A DNA stretch of 64,000 nt. It comes from UM-FILTER-38-24 sp041663205. Lineage in GTDB: Bacteria; Patescibacteriota; Gracilibacteria; UBA1369; LOWO2-01-FULL-3. Shown piece after piece: positions 23,119-30,914 of the stretch. Each line of letters begins with the position of its first letter. Positions within the stretch are counted from its first letter, which is position 1. Below the pieces are notes generated by a model. It had not been told where the DNA came from, ran no database searches, and saw only the letters and a list, made by a program, of their open reading frames with translations. The stretch covers positions 1 through 64,000 of the forward strand of contig JBAZQZ010000001.1 of assembly GCA_041663205.1 (NCBI GenBank), read 5' to 3'. The translations under genes and the position numbers were made by a program.

Positions 23119-25569
23119 TCATTTATTCATTCCTCTTATCGTACCACCGAGGGATTTTAGGGAGGCGAAGATTTTGGCTTGGGCCTCGGACATTTCTGTG
23201 TCTGTGAGAGTGCGGTCTTGGGACTGAAGAGTGATTTTGAAAGCCATCGCTTTTTTGTCCGGCTCGATATTTTCGCCTTCGTAAATGTCGAAAAGTTTTA
23301 CGTTGCTTATTAATTCTTTTTCGGTGTTTTTGATCGCTGTTTCGATTTTTTTAACTTCGGTGTTTTTGTCTACCATAACCGAAATATCGAAGGTGATGCT
23401 TGGGAATTTCGGAAGATGTTTGTATGATTTTTTCGACGGTTCGAGTTTCAAAGCTTCGGTGAAATTTATTTCAAAAAGTGCGATGGAGTATTTGTCGAGG
23501 TCGTAATTTTTTTGGACTGTCGGGTGAAGCATGAAACATGTTGCGAGCGATTTTCCGTTGTGGTCGAGGAATGTGAGCGATTTTACAGGGTGGGCATATG
23601 GTGTGTTTTTCGCGCATGATGCTTGCGAAATATTCGATAAATCAAATTTTTGAATGAATGATTCTACGCATCCTTTTGCCTCGTAAAAGATTTTGTCCGA
23701 TTTTCCTTTTGTTAAGATGATTCCGCAAATTTTCTTTTCTTCGAGTGGGAAATATTCGCCGATTTCCAAGTAGGTATGCCCTATTTCGTACAGGCGCACT
23801 TCGTTAAAGTATTTCACGTTTTCTTGTAAATTTTTCAGGAGGTTCGGGACGAGAGATGTTCGCATGTGTGTTTGTTCTTCGGAAAGAGAATTTTGGAGTT
23901 TCAGGTGATGCGACTCCGTAAGAAGTGATTTTTTCACGTCCGTAAGCCCGTAAAACGAATAGTTGTAAACTTCGTCGAAGCCCAGTCCGTAAGAAAAAAG
24001 TTCGCGAGCGCGATGTTTTTTTGTGCGTTCCGTATTTTCAAGCGGAAGTTTTGCCGGCAGGTGCGGGAGTGACGGGGCAATGTTTTCGTATCCGTAAATT
24101 CTTGCTATTTCTTCAATCAAATCATCTTCCGAAAGAACGTCTTTTGTGGCCCTGAAAGAGGGGATTTGCACGACGAATGTTTTTGTTTTTCTGCCCTTTT
24201 CCGTGACTTTGAATTCCAAACTTTCCAGAATTTTTTTCATTTCTTGAGTGCTTATGTCGGCTCCGATTTTCGATTTTGCTTTTTGCGTGTCCATCGTGAC
24301 TTTTACCGGTTTTTTGTTGAATTTTTGTACGTCGGTGATCGGGCCGGCGATCGAAGCTTCCGGACAGATTTTTAAAATAATTTCCGCGGCGCGTTTTATG
24401 GCTTCTTCCGCGAGCAATGGGTCGAGTGCTTTCTCAAATCTTTGCACGGAGTCGGTGCGCAGACCGAGTTTTACCGAAGTTTTTCGTACGGATGAGGCTT
24501 TGAAATTTGCAGATTCCAAAATGATGGAGGTTGTGCTTTCGTTTATTCCGCTGTGTTCTCCACCCATGATTCCCGCTACGGCGACCGGTTTTTCACGGTC
24601 CGCGATGACGAGCATTGTTTCATCGAGATTGTATTCCTTTGAATCGAGCGTGCGAATTTTTTCGTTTTTCTTTGCCGGTCTTACGATGATTCCATCTTTT
24701 ATTAATGCCTTGTCGAAGGCGTGCAGAGGCTGTCCGAGTTCCGTCATTATATAATTTGTGACATCAACAATGTTGTTGTGAATGCCGTGGCCGGTTGCGC
24801 GAAGCCTTTTTGCAAGCCAATCCGGGGACGGGCCGACTTTTATATTATTAATGATAAGTCCGCAATATCTCGGGCAAAGTTCTTTGTTTTTTACTTTTAC
24901 GTCGACGCTTTCTCCGGCTTCAGGGACCTGCCTGCCGGTAGGCAAGGTTTTTATGTCGACTTTTAACGGTTTGAATTTGTTGTTTGTGATTGCCGCGATT
25001 TCTCGTGCGATTCCGATGTGTCCCCAAAGATCGGGTCTGTGCGTCAGTGATTTATTATCAAATTCAAGGATGATGTCGTCTTTGTGCAGGACGTCTTTTA
25101 TCGGGGTTCCGACTTCCGGTTTTAGCGCGGACAGATCAAGAATATCGTGCGGGCCTTCGTTTGGATTGTTTAATCCGATTTCGACACTTGCGCAAATCAT
25201 TCCGTAACTTTCAACTCCGCGAATTACAGCTTTTTCCATTACGACCGGTTCGCCTTCTCCGTGCCATTTCACTTTTGCGCCGAGGCAAGCCACTGCGACA
25301 TACATTCCTTCTTTTAAATTTTCTCCGCCGCAAACAATTTGTAGAGTTTCTTTGCCGATGGAAGTTTTTGTGAGTTTCAGTTTGTCCGCGTTAGGATGTT
25401 TTTGAATTTCCATCACTTGTCCGATGACGATGTTTTTCAGGCTTTCTCCTTCATCAATTACGTTGTCGACTTCGGCGGTTTTGAGCGTCAGTAAATCTCC
25501 GAGCGTTTTTCCGTCGGTGTCGGCGGGTAGGTTTACGAAGTCCTTAAGCCAATTTAGGGATACTAACAT
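23119..25569 (-). CDS. pheT: Phenylalanine-tRNA ligase beta subunit
   Basis: 816 residues, the usual length. Domains in order: N-terminal B1 and tRNA-binding EMAP-like domain (VIGQVMEIQKHPNADKLKLTKTSIG ... IVCGGENL), B3/B4 editing domain (GHGIHNNIVDVTNYIMTELGQPLHAFD), B5 (IARIYGYENIAPSLP), catalytic-like core (SYGLGFDEVYNYSF) and C-terminal ferredoxin-fold anticodon-binding domain (LPKFPSITFDISVMVDKNTEV). It forms an alpha2beta2 enzyme with PheS and charges tRNA-Phe in the cytoplasm. Residues ~208-214 (LPTGRQV) come from a short palindrome inserted in frame. The start is 2 bp after the pheS stop, so translation is coupled. Confidence 0.95.
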   Translation of the reverse strand: MLVSLNWLKDFVNLPADTDGKTLGDLLTLKTAEVDNVIDEGESLKNIVIGQVMEIQKHPNADKLKLTKTSIGKETLQIVCGGENLKEGMYVAVACLGAKVKWHGEGEPVVMEKAVIRGVESYGMICASVEIGLNNPNEGPHDILDLSALKPEVGTPIKDVLHKDDIILEFDNKSLTHRPDLWGHIGIAREIAAITNNKFKPLKVDIKTLPTGRQVPEAGESVDVKVKNKELCPRYCGLIINNIKVGPSPDWLAKRLRATGHGIHNNIVDVTNYIMTELGQPLHAFDKALIKDGIIVRPAKKNEKIRTLDSKEYNLDETMLVIADREKPVAVAGIMGGEHSGINESTTSIILESANFKASSVRKTSVKLGLRTDSVQRFEKALDPLLAEEAIKRAAEIILKICPEASIAGPITDVQKFNKKPVKVTMDTQKAKSKIGADISTQEMKKILESLEFKVTEKGRKTKTFVVQIPSFRATKDVLSEDDLIEEIARIYGYENIAPSLPHLPAKLPLENTERTKKHRARELFSYGLGFDEVYNYSFYGLTDVKKSLLTESHHLKLQNSLSEEQTHMRTSLVPNLLKNLQENVKYFNEVRLYEIGHTYLEIGEYFPLEEKKICGIILTKGKSDKIFYEAKGCVESFIQKFDLSNISQASCAKNTPYAHPVKSLTFLDHNGKSLATCFMLHPTVQKNYDLDKYSIALFEINFTEALKLEPSKKSYKHLPKFPSITFDISVMVDKNTEVKKIETAIKNTEKELISNVKLFDIYEGENIEPDKKAMAFKITLQSQDRTLTDTEMSEAQAKIFASLKSLGGTIRGMNK
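24927..24947. repeat. Short palindromic insertion inside pheT
   Basis: CCTGCCTGCC-ggta-GGCAAGG is a near-palindrome with TGCC..GGCA arms. On the coding strand it is read as LPTGRQV within KTLPTGRQVPEAGE. Similar LPxGRQ peptides occur sporadically in many CPR proteins (my recollection), which suggests a mobile palindromic element rather than a PheT feature. Confidence 0.6.
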
Positions 25570-25571
25570 TT

Positions 25572-26633
25572 TTAAAATTGTTTAATAAATCTCAAGTCTC
25601 CGTTTGTGAGGAGGCGAATGTCGTCGATGCCGTAACGCATCATTACGAGGCGTGTAAGCCCAAAACCGAATGCCCAGCCTTGGTATTCTTTCGGGTCGAT
25701 TCCGCCGGCCTTGAGGACATTTGCGTGGACCATTCCCGCGCCCATAAATTCCATCCAGCCGGAATGTTTGCAAACGCGGCATCCTTTTCCTTCGCATAAC
25801 AAACACGAAAAATCGACTTCGAGTCCCGGTTCGACAAACGGGAAATATCCCGGGCGAAATCTCACTTTTACAGGTTTGCCGAAAAGTCTTGTGAGAAATT
25901 CTGCCATCACTCCTTTCAAATGTGAAAGTGAGATATCTTTGTCTATCAAAAGTCCCTCAACTTGGTAAAACATGCTGTCGTGGCTTGCGTCCGTGGCTTC
26001 GAAACGGAAAACTCTTCCCGGGACGATGAGTCTTAACGGCGCTCCGTATTTTTCCATCGAGCGGAGTTGAACGGGCGATGTTTGTGTGCGCAAAACCATT
26101 TTTCCGCCCGCCTGACCGGCCGGCAGGTGTTTTTCGTCGTCTTTTTCTTGAATGAAAAAGGTGTCTTGCATGTCGCGAGCGGGATGATCTTTCGGGATAT
26201 TCAATCCTTCAAAATTGTAATATTCGGATTCGATTTCAGGGCCGTCCGCTACGGTAAATCCCATTTGTGAAAAAATTCTTTCGACCTCTTCTTGGACTTG
26301 GGAAAGCGGGTGAATGTGTCCGAGCGGCCTTGCTGTCGAGGGAATTGTTGTATCGAAAAATTCTTTTGAAAGTTCTTTTGCCAACTGTTCGTCTTCAAAT
26401 TCTTTTATTTTTTTTGCGAAAGCGTCTTCGAGTGTCTTTTTTGTTTCGTTGCAAAGCGGGCCGATTACGCGTTTTTCTTCATCGGAAAGGTCTTTCATTC
26501 CTCTTAATATGAAAGTGAGATGACCGTTTCTGCCCAAATATTCGACTTCAATTTCTTTTACGCGTTCCAAAGAATCCGCTTTTCCAATCGCGGTAATGGC
26601 TTCTTGTTGTAATTTTTTTAATGTTTCTTGCAT
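25572..26633 (-). CDS. pheS: Phenylalanine-tRNA ligase alpha subunit
   Basis: 353 residues. The N-terminal coiled coil (LKKLQQEAITAIGKADSLERVKEIEVEYLGRNGHLT) precedes the class II catalytic domain with motif 1 (GHIHPLSQVQEEVERIFSQMGF), motif 2 (RFEATDASHDSMFYQVEGLLID) and motif 3 (FGFGLTRLVMMRYGIDDIR). It activates phenylalanine and pairs with PheT. A CxxC pair occurs in SCLLCEGKGCRVCKHSGWMEFMGAGMVH, known in bacterial PheS. Residues ~169-175 (LPAGQAG) are an in-frame short palindromic insertion just before LRTQTSPVQ. Promoter TTGCCA-17-TAAATT lies at 26659-26687; pheS and pheT form an operon. Confidence 0.95.
   Translation of the reverse strand: MQETLKKLQQEAITAIGKADSLERVKEIEVEYLGRNGHLTFILRGMKDLSDEEKRVIGPLCNETKKTLEDAFAKKIKEFEDEQLAKELSKEFFDTTIPSTARPLGHIHPLSQVQEEVERIFSQMGFTVADGPEIESEYYNFEGLNIPKDHPARDMQDTFFIQEKDDEKHLPAGQAGGKMVLRTQTSPVQLRSMEKYGAPLRLIVPGRVFRFEATDASHDSMFYQVEGLLIDKDISLSHLKGVMAEFLTRLFGKPVKVRFRPGYFPFVEPGLEVDFSCLLCEGKGCRVCKHSGWMEFMGAGMVHANVLKAGGIDPKEYQGWAFGFGLTRLVMMRYGIDDIRLLTNGDLRFIKQF
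26111..26127. repeat. Short palindromic insertion inside pheS
   Basis: CCTGACCGGCCGGCAGG is a palindrome with one mismatched pair. It is read as LPAGQAG between a charged linker (KDDEK) and the conserved catalytic-domain strand, and is related to the pheT element. Confidence 0.55.
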
Positions 26634-26658
26634 GCGTTATTTTCAAATTTACGAAGGT

Positions 26659-26687
26659 AATTTAGTCGTTTTGAAGTTTTTTGGCAA
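26659..26687 (-). promoter_or_regulatory. Promoter of pheST
   Basis: Minus strand TTGCCA (26687-26682), 17-bp spacer, TAAATT (26664-26659). The -10 begins 31 bp before the ATG. Confidence 0.5.
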
Positions 26688-26717
26688 GAAAATGGGAAAA
26701 TCTTGCGGGGGTGTGTT

Positions 26718-27344
26718 ATGATTTCGAAGATGATGAAAACAGTTGAACAAGTCGGGGATGGACGACTGTTTGCGCCCGAGGGGGTGATTACCAGCGAGGA
26801 TTTGCGGGAGGAGAAATGGCGTGGCTTGTTGATGAGAGAAATGGGAATATGGCAAGAGAGTGGAGTTTTGCCGGGGGGAGGGATTTGCGGAAAAGTTGGG
26901 AGTGTTGAGCATTATCCGAATTTGAGTTTTGAAATTTATCCGAATTCGTGTTTGGAGGGATTGAGGGCAGGGAGAAGAGGGGCGGCGATGAGGGTGTTGA
27001 GCGGCGCAGGTGGCGGTGTGGTAGAGGAAAAATTGGCGAGCGAGGAGGAAAGGCAAAAGCTTGATTGGGGATGCTTTGTCGTGAAAGTTGTTTTTGGAAA
27101 TGATTTGAAAGGCAGGGCTCCCCTGGTTGATTGTGTGTCGAAACTTTATATTTGGGATTGTGCCTCAGGCGAGTCTTCCGGTGGCGTTTGTGTGACCGAT
27201 TTTGCGCCTGTGGTTAACGGAGTTTTAAAATATGATTTTCCGTTACGGCTGGAGGATTGTTTGATCAGACCTCAGAAGTTTGCGCTTGAGGAAGAGTTTA
27301 ATACCGAGAAGGTTTTGGGTTATATCAGGGATGGGCTAATTTAG
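26718..27344 (+). CDS. Hypothetical protein
   Basis: 208 residues from ATG 26718 (MISKMMKTVEQ); ATGs at 26730 and 26733 are alternatives. Unrecognised. The sequence is a mixed alpha/beta soluble protein without signal peptide or membrane segment. GAGGGVVEEKLASEEERQKLDWGCFVVKVVFGND and LKYDFPLRLEDCLIRPQKFALEEEF are representative. It has several cysteines but no CxxC motif. Divergent from pheST with an ~85-bp gap, convergent with HU. The HU terminator lies 10 bp after its stop and may serve both. Confidence 0.6.
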   Translation: MISKMMKTVEQVGDGRLFAPEGVITSEDLREEKWRGLLMREMGIWQESGVLPGGGICGKVGSVEHYPNLSFEIYPNSCLEGLRAGRRGAAMRVLSGAGGGVVEEKLASEEERQKLDWGCFVVKVVFGNDLKGRAPLVDCVSKLYIWDCASGESSGGVCVTDFAPVVNGVLKYDFPLRLEDCLIRPQKFALEEEFNTEKVLGYIRDGLI

Positions 27345-27353
27345 GTTGATTAC

Positions 27354-27389
27354 AAAAAAGCCCCTCCGACGTAAAGACGGAGAGGCTTT
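27354..27389 (-). terminator. Intrinsic terminator of the HU gene
   Basis: AAAGCCcCTCCG pairs with CGGAGaGGCTTT (one mismatch) across a 9-nt loop (27357-27389). On the minus strand the stem is followed by a run of six U. It lies between two convergent genes. Confidence 0.8.
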
Positions 27390-27419
27390 AAAGAAAGTTT
27401 ACTAACTTTCTAAAGATGA

Positions 27420-27695
27420 CTATCTAACAGCATCTTTAAGAGATTTTCCGGCTTTGAAAGCTGGAAGTTTCATTGCAGGGATTTTTATTTTCTCCCTTGG
27501 GTTTCTTGGGTTGACCCCTGTGCGAGCAGCTCTCTTTGAAACACGGAATGTTCCAAAGCCAGTTACTGTTACGTTTTCACCTTTCTTAAGGCTTTTTGTG
27601 ATCATTCCTAGAACTGCGTCTAGGACTGCTCCTGCGGCCTTTTTTGTGACGCCTGCTGATTCAGCTGCGCCAGCTACTAGATCCTGTTTTGTCAT
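27420..27695 (-). CDS. hup: HU-family DNA-binding protein
   Basis: 91 residues, full length: MTKQDLVAGAAESAGVTKKAAGAVLDAVLGMITKSLKKGENVTVTGFGTFRVSKRAARTGVNPRNPREKIKIPAMKLPAFKAGKSLKDAV. The helical dimerisation part, the GFGTFxVxxRAARxGxNPxT-like signature and the Pro in the DNA-wrapping arm are all present. HU bends DNA and compacts the nucleoid. The coding sequence is less strand-biased than its neighbours, as expected for a highly expressed gene. Promoter at 27747-27774, terminator downstream, so it is a single-gene unit. Confidence 0.95.
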   Translation of the reverse strand: MTKQDLVAGAAESAGVTKKAAGAVLDAVLGMITKSLKKGENVTVTGFGTFRVSKRAARTGVNPRNPREKIKIPAMKLPAFKAGKSLKDAVR

Positions 27696-27746
27696 AGTAG
27701 GATTGGTTAAAGATATATAATGAAAGTGCTTTTTAAGCCCGTGTGC

Positions 27747-27774
27747 ATTATATGCGTGCGTTTAGCCAAATCAA
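27747..27774 (-). promoter_or_regulatory. Promoter of the HU gene
   Basis: Minus strand TTGATT (27774-27769), 16-bp spacer, TATAAT (27752-27747). Confidence 0.6.
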
Positions 27775-27904
27775 GAGATTTGTTTTAGTGGAATGGCTTT
27801 TGCCAGGGGAAAATGGAGTGCGCATGGTCAAAAAGAGGGGTTTTTTGGCTCGTGCCAGCCATTTTTAAAATTGCTTGCGAGGATGTCAAAGTTATTATGA
27901 TGTT

Positions 27905-28017
27905 ACCGAAATGTGACAAATTTTTCGCCCAAGCTTAGACTTCTTCTTGTTGTTACGACAGTCTTTTGTTGAAAATGAACGTAATGCGCTTGGGCAAATA
28001 ATTTGTCATATTTCGGT
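27905..28017. repeat. 113-bp element with ~30-bp inverted-repeat ends
   Basis: Left arm 27905-27934 and right arm 27988-28017 are complementary at 27 of 30 positions (two of the three differences are G-U compatible in RNA). The 53-nt centre contains AGACT...AGTCT, which can extend the hairpin. It lies in the ~400-bp gap between HU and topA, where I see no gene. It could be a miniature inverted-repeat element, a structured RNA or a double binding site (the arms contain ACCGAAATnTGACAAATT). No clear target-site duplication is visible. Confidence 0.6.
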
Positions 28018-28036
28018 GTTCATTAAAATCAAAAAC

Positions 28037-28063
28037 TTGACTTAAAAATGGGGCTGATATAAC
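28037..28063 (+). promoter_or_regulatory. Promoter of topA
   Basis: TTGACT (28037-28042), 15-bp spacer, TATAAC (28058-28063), 44 bp before the ATG. It is 20 bp downstream of the inverted-repeat element. Confidence 0.45.
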
Positions 28064-28101
28064 AATGACTGGTAAAGTTTTGAAAATTTTATAAACAATT
28101 T

Positions 28102-30471
28102 ATGTCAAAAAATTTAGTGATCGTGGAGTCTCCGGCGAAGGCAAAAACCATCTCGAGATTTCTTGGAAATGAGTATAAAGTATTGGCTTCTATGGGCCAT
28201 GTTCGCGATTTGCCAAAATCAAAAACCGGGATAGATACCGAACATGATTTTGAGCCGACGTATGCTGTTTCTCCGGATAAAAAGAAAGTTGTTACGGAAT
28301 TAAATAAAGAGTTGGCGAAGGCCGACAAACTTTGGATCGCAACTGATGAGGACCGTGAAGGGGAGGCGATTGGATGGCATTTGTTACAATGTTTGAAAGG
28401 TGCGAAAACGAAATTTAAAAAATCCAGAATTGTTTTTCATGAAATTACGGAAACGGCGATCAAAAGCGCTATCGAGAATCCTCGCGATATGGATCAAAAC
28501 ATCGTGGATGCGCAACAAGCGAGAAGAGTTTTGGACAGACTTGTGGGTTATGAACTTTCTCCGTTGCTTTGGAAAAAAATTCGTTATGGGCTTTCTGCAG
28601 GGCGCGTACAAAGTGTTGCGGTTCGTTTGGTTGTTGAGCGCGAGCGCGAAATTCAGGCATTCAAGCCGGATGAATATTGGAAGATTATTGGTGAATTTGA
28701 AAAAAATTCCGGAAAAAAAGATGCACAAAAATTTTCGGCTGAACTTATTAAAAGAGGAGACGAGAAGGTCGAGATGAAGAATGAAAAACAGACTACTGGT
28801 ATTTTGGAAGAAATAAAAGGTGCGAAATATAAGGTGAAAAGCGTCGAGGAAAAAGATGTTTCAAGAAGTCCGGCTCCTCCGTTTATTACGTCTACTTTGC
28901 AACAGGAGGCTTCACGTAAACTGAATTTTCCTGTGAAGAAAACAATGATGGTTGCGCAAGGACTTTATGAAGGTGTGGACGTTGGAAACGGGCAACACGG
29001 TCTTATTACTTATATGAGAACTGATAGTGTGAATTTGTCTGAGTTTGCACTTCTTGGAATTCGAAAACAGATTGTAAAAGAATATGGGGAAAAATATGCG
29101 CTTAAAGAGCCACGTTTATTTAAAGGAAGAAAAAGTGCGCAAGAGGCGCATGAGGCGATTCGTCCCGTAGACATCACAATTCATCCGAAAGATGTTGAGA
29201 AAAAACTTTCAAAAGATCAGGCGAGACTTTATGAATTGATTTGGAAACGCGCGATGGCTTGCCAAATGCAAGAGGCGATTTTGAGCAGAACGACTGTTGA
29301 TATTGAAGCGGAAAAAGGCTCAACGGAGACAAATTATGTGTTTAGAGCTAATGGTCAGGTTATAAAATTTCCCGGTTTCATGGAGGTTTATATGGAGGGA
29401 AATGATTTGGAAGAAGAGGCGGAGGCGGCCGGTGATAGCATTTTGCCGAAATTGGATGAAGGTGAAAAAGTTGATTTGGAAAAACTAGATCATAGTCAAC
29501 ATTTTACGAAACCACCGGCAAGATATACCGAGGCGTCTTTGGTCAAAAAACTTGAGAGCGAAGGAATCGGACGACCGAGTACTTATGCTCCGACAATTTC
29601 TACGATTGTTGCGCGCGGATATATTAAAAAAGAGGCGAAAGCGCTTTTGCCAACTGATGTTGCGATGGTCGTGACGGATATGTTGGTGGAAAATTTTCCT
29701 GAAATTGTGGATTATAAATTTACTGCGGAACTTGAAGAAAAATTGGATAAAATCGAGGAGGATAAACGTGAATGGGTTCCCGTTATTCGTGAATTTTACG
29801 GGCCATTTCATAAAGCGATTTTGGAAAAAGATAAGACTTTGAAAAAATCTGACATGGTGAATGAAGAAACAGATGAAATGTGTGAAAAATGTGGAGAAAA
29901 AATGATGGTGAAACTTGGAAGATTTGGAAAATTTTTGTCATGCAGTGGTTATCCAAAGTGTAAAAACGCGCGTCCTTTAGCCAAAAATATGGGAGAGGCG
30001 GTTTTGAGTGGAAGTGTGAGCGTCAGTGATGAAAAACTTGAGGAGCTTGTTGAAGAAGGGAAAATAACCGAAGAACAAGCCAAACAAGTAGAAGAGAAAA
30101 ATGAAAAAATTGCAGAATATGAAAAAGAATTTAAAGATAAAAAATGTGAAAAATGCGGAGAACCAATGGTCGTGAAACATGGAAGATTTGGTGCGTTTTT
30201 GGGATGCAGTGCTTATCCAAAATGTAAAAATATTGTTTCGATTGTTATTTCTTCAGGGGTGAAATGTCCTGTTTGTAAGGCCGGACAACTTATCGAAAGG
30301 CATACGAAAAAAGGCGGACGTGTTTTCTGGGGGTGCAATAAATATCCGAAATGCAAATTTGCGACGTGGAGTAAACCTATTGAGCTACAAAAAGATGGAA
30401 CTTTGATTGTGGAAGATAAGGAGGGAAATCATGTGCCGTATGTGGATACGAAAGAGAAGGGAGAAGATTAA
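28102..30471 (+). CDS. topA: DNA topoisomerase I (type IA)
   Basis: 789 residues. Relaxes negative supercoils by cutting one strand. The Toprim domain begins NLVIVESPAKAKTISRFLG and contains TDEDREGEAIGWH (metal-binding DxD/E). The active-site Tyr is in ITYMRTDSVNLS (about residue 304). The GRPSTYAPTI and domain IV motifs are present. Three C-terminal zinc ribbons follow: CEKCGEKMMVKLGRFGKFLSCSGYPKC, CEKCGEPMVVKHGRFGAFLGCSAYPKC and CPVCKAGQ...GCNKYPKC, which bind single-stranded DNA. Complete. A bidirectional terminator follows directly. Confidence 0.96.
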   Translation: MSKNLVIVESPAKAKTISRFLGNEYKVLASMGHVRDLPKSKTGIDTEHDFEPTYAVSPDKKKVVTELNKELAKADKLWIATDEDREGEAIGWHLLQCLKGAKTKFKKSRIVFHEITETAIKSAIENPRDMDQNIVDAQQARRVLDRLVGYELSPLLWKKIRYGLSAGRVQSVAVRLVVEREREIQAFKPDEYWKIIGEFEKNSGKKDAQKFSAELIKRGDEKVEMKNEKQTTGILEEIKGAKYKVKSVEEKDVSRSPAPPFITSTLQQEASRKLNFPVKKTMMVAQGLYEGVDVGNGQHGLITYMRTDSVNLSEFALLGIRKQIVKEYGEKYALKEPRLFKGRKSAQEAHEAIRPVDITIHPKDVEKKLSKDQARLYELIWKRAMACQMQEAILSRTTVDIEAEKGSTETNYVFRANGQVIKFPGFMEVYMEGNDLEEEAEAAGDSILPKLDEGEKVDLEKLDHSQHFTKPPARYTEASLVKKLESEGIGRPSTYAPTISTIVARGYIKKEAKALLPTDVAMVVTDMLVENFPEIVDYKFTAELEEKLDKIEEDKREWVPVIREFYGPFHKAILEKDKTLKKSDMVNEETDEMCEKCGEKMMVKLGRFGKFLSCSGYPKCKNARPLAKNMGEAVLSGSVSVSDEKLEELVEEGKITEEQAKQVEEKNEKIAEYEKEFKDKKCEKCGEPMVVKHGRFGAFLGCSAYPKCKNIVSIVISSGVKCPVCKAGQLIERHTKKGGRVFWGCNKYPKCKFATWSKPIELQKDGTLIVEDKEGNHVPYVDTKEKGED

Positions 30472-30473
30472 AA

Positions 30474-30503
30474 AAAAGACCCTTCATTTCTGAAAGGTCT
30501 TTT
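30474..30503. terminator. Bidirectional intrinsic terminator between topA and the lipoprotein gene
   Basis: AAAAGACC-c-TTCA pairs with TGAA-a-GGTCTTTT, with A and T tracts on both sides. It can terminate topA from the left and the convergent lipoprotein gene from the right. Confidence 0.8.
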
Positions 30504-30517
30504 AAATCGTCGTATTA

Positions 30518-30763
30518 TTATTTTGCAGGAGTTTCTGTGGCAGGGGCTTCTGTTGCAGGTTTTTCTGTTTCGCCACCCATTGCTTTTCCGACTTCTTCGA
30601 CCGCTTTATTTGCTTCTGTGCTGACTTCTTTCGCTGTGTCGGCGATTCCTTGATTTACTTCATCTACAGCGCCTTGCAGTTTTTCCTTTACCCAGGTGCA
30701 TCCTGTGAAAAGAAGACATGCTCCGATAATTGAAGCGATGACAATTTTGTATGTTTTTTGCAT
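30518..30763 (-). CDS. Small lipoprotein, unknown function
   Basis: 81 residues from ATG 30763 (MQKTYKIVIASIIGACLLFTGCTW); an upstream in-frame start at 30811 would add a non-signal extension. Lipobox LFTGC with Cys22. The mature part is helical and charged (VKEKLQGAVDEVNQGIADTAKEVSTEANKAVEEVGKAM), resembling small apolipoprotein-like or YtxH-like coiled proteins, followed by a Pro/Thr/Glu tail (KPATEAPATETPAK). It probably coats or spaces the outer face of the membrane. Family unassigned. Confidence 0.7.
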   Translation of the reverse strand: MQKTYKIVIASIIGACLLFTGCTWVKEKLQGAVDEVNQGIADTAKEVSTEANKAVEEVGKAMGGETEKPATEAPATETPAK

Positions 30764-30844
30764 ACTTGTTTGTTTAAATAATAATGAGGGATTTCGGTGA
30801 TATTTTAGCACCCCTCAGCCAAAGGTAAAGGGAAAATCAATTTC

Positions 30845-30872
30845 TTTACTTTTCGAGTCGGACTTGTATAAT
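30845..30872 (+). promoter_or_regulatory. Promoter of the GYAWN protein gene
   Basis: TTTACT (30845-30850), 16-bp spacer, TATAAT (30867-30872), 48 bp before ATG 30915. Confidence 0.55.
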
Positions 30873-30914
30873 TTTGTTTAGTCCTTGTTTCAAAGAAAAA
30901 TAACGAATTTTAAT

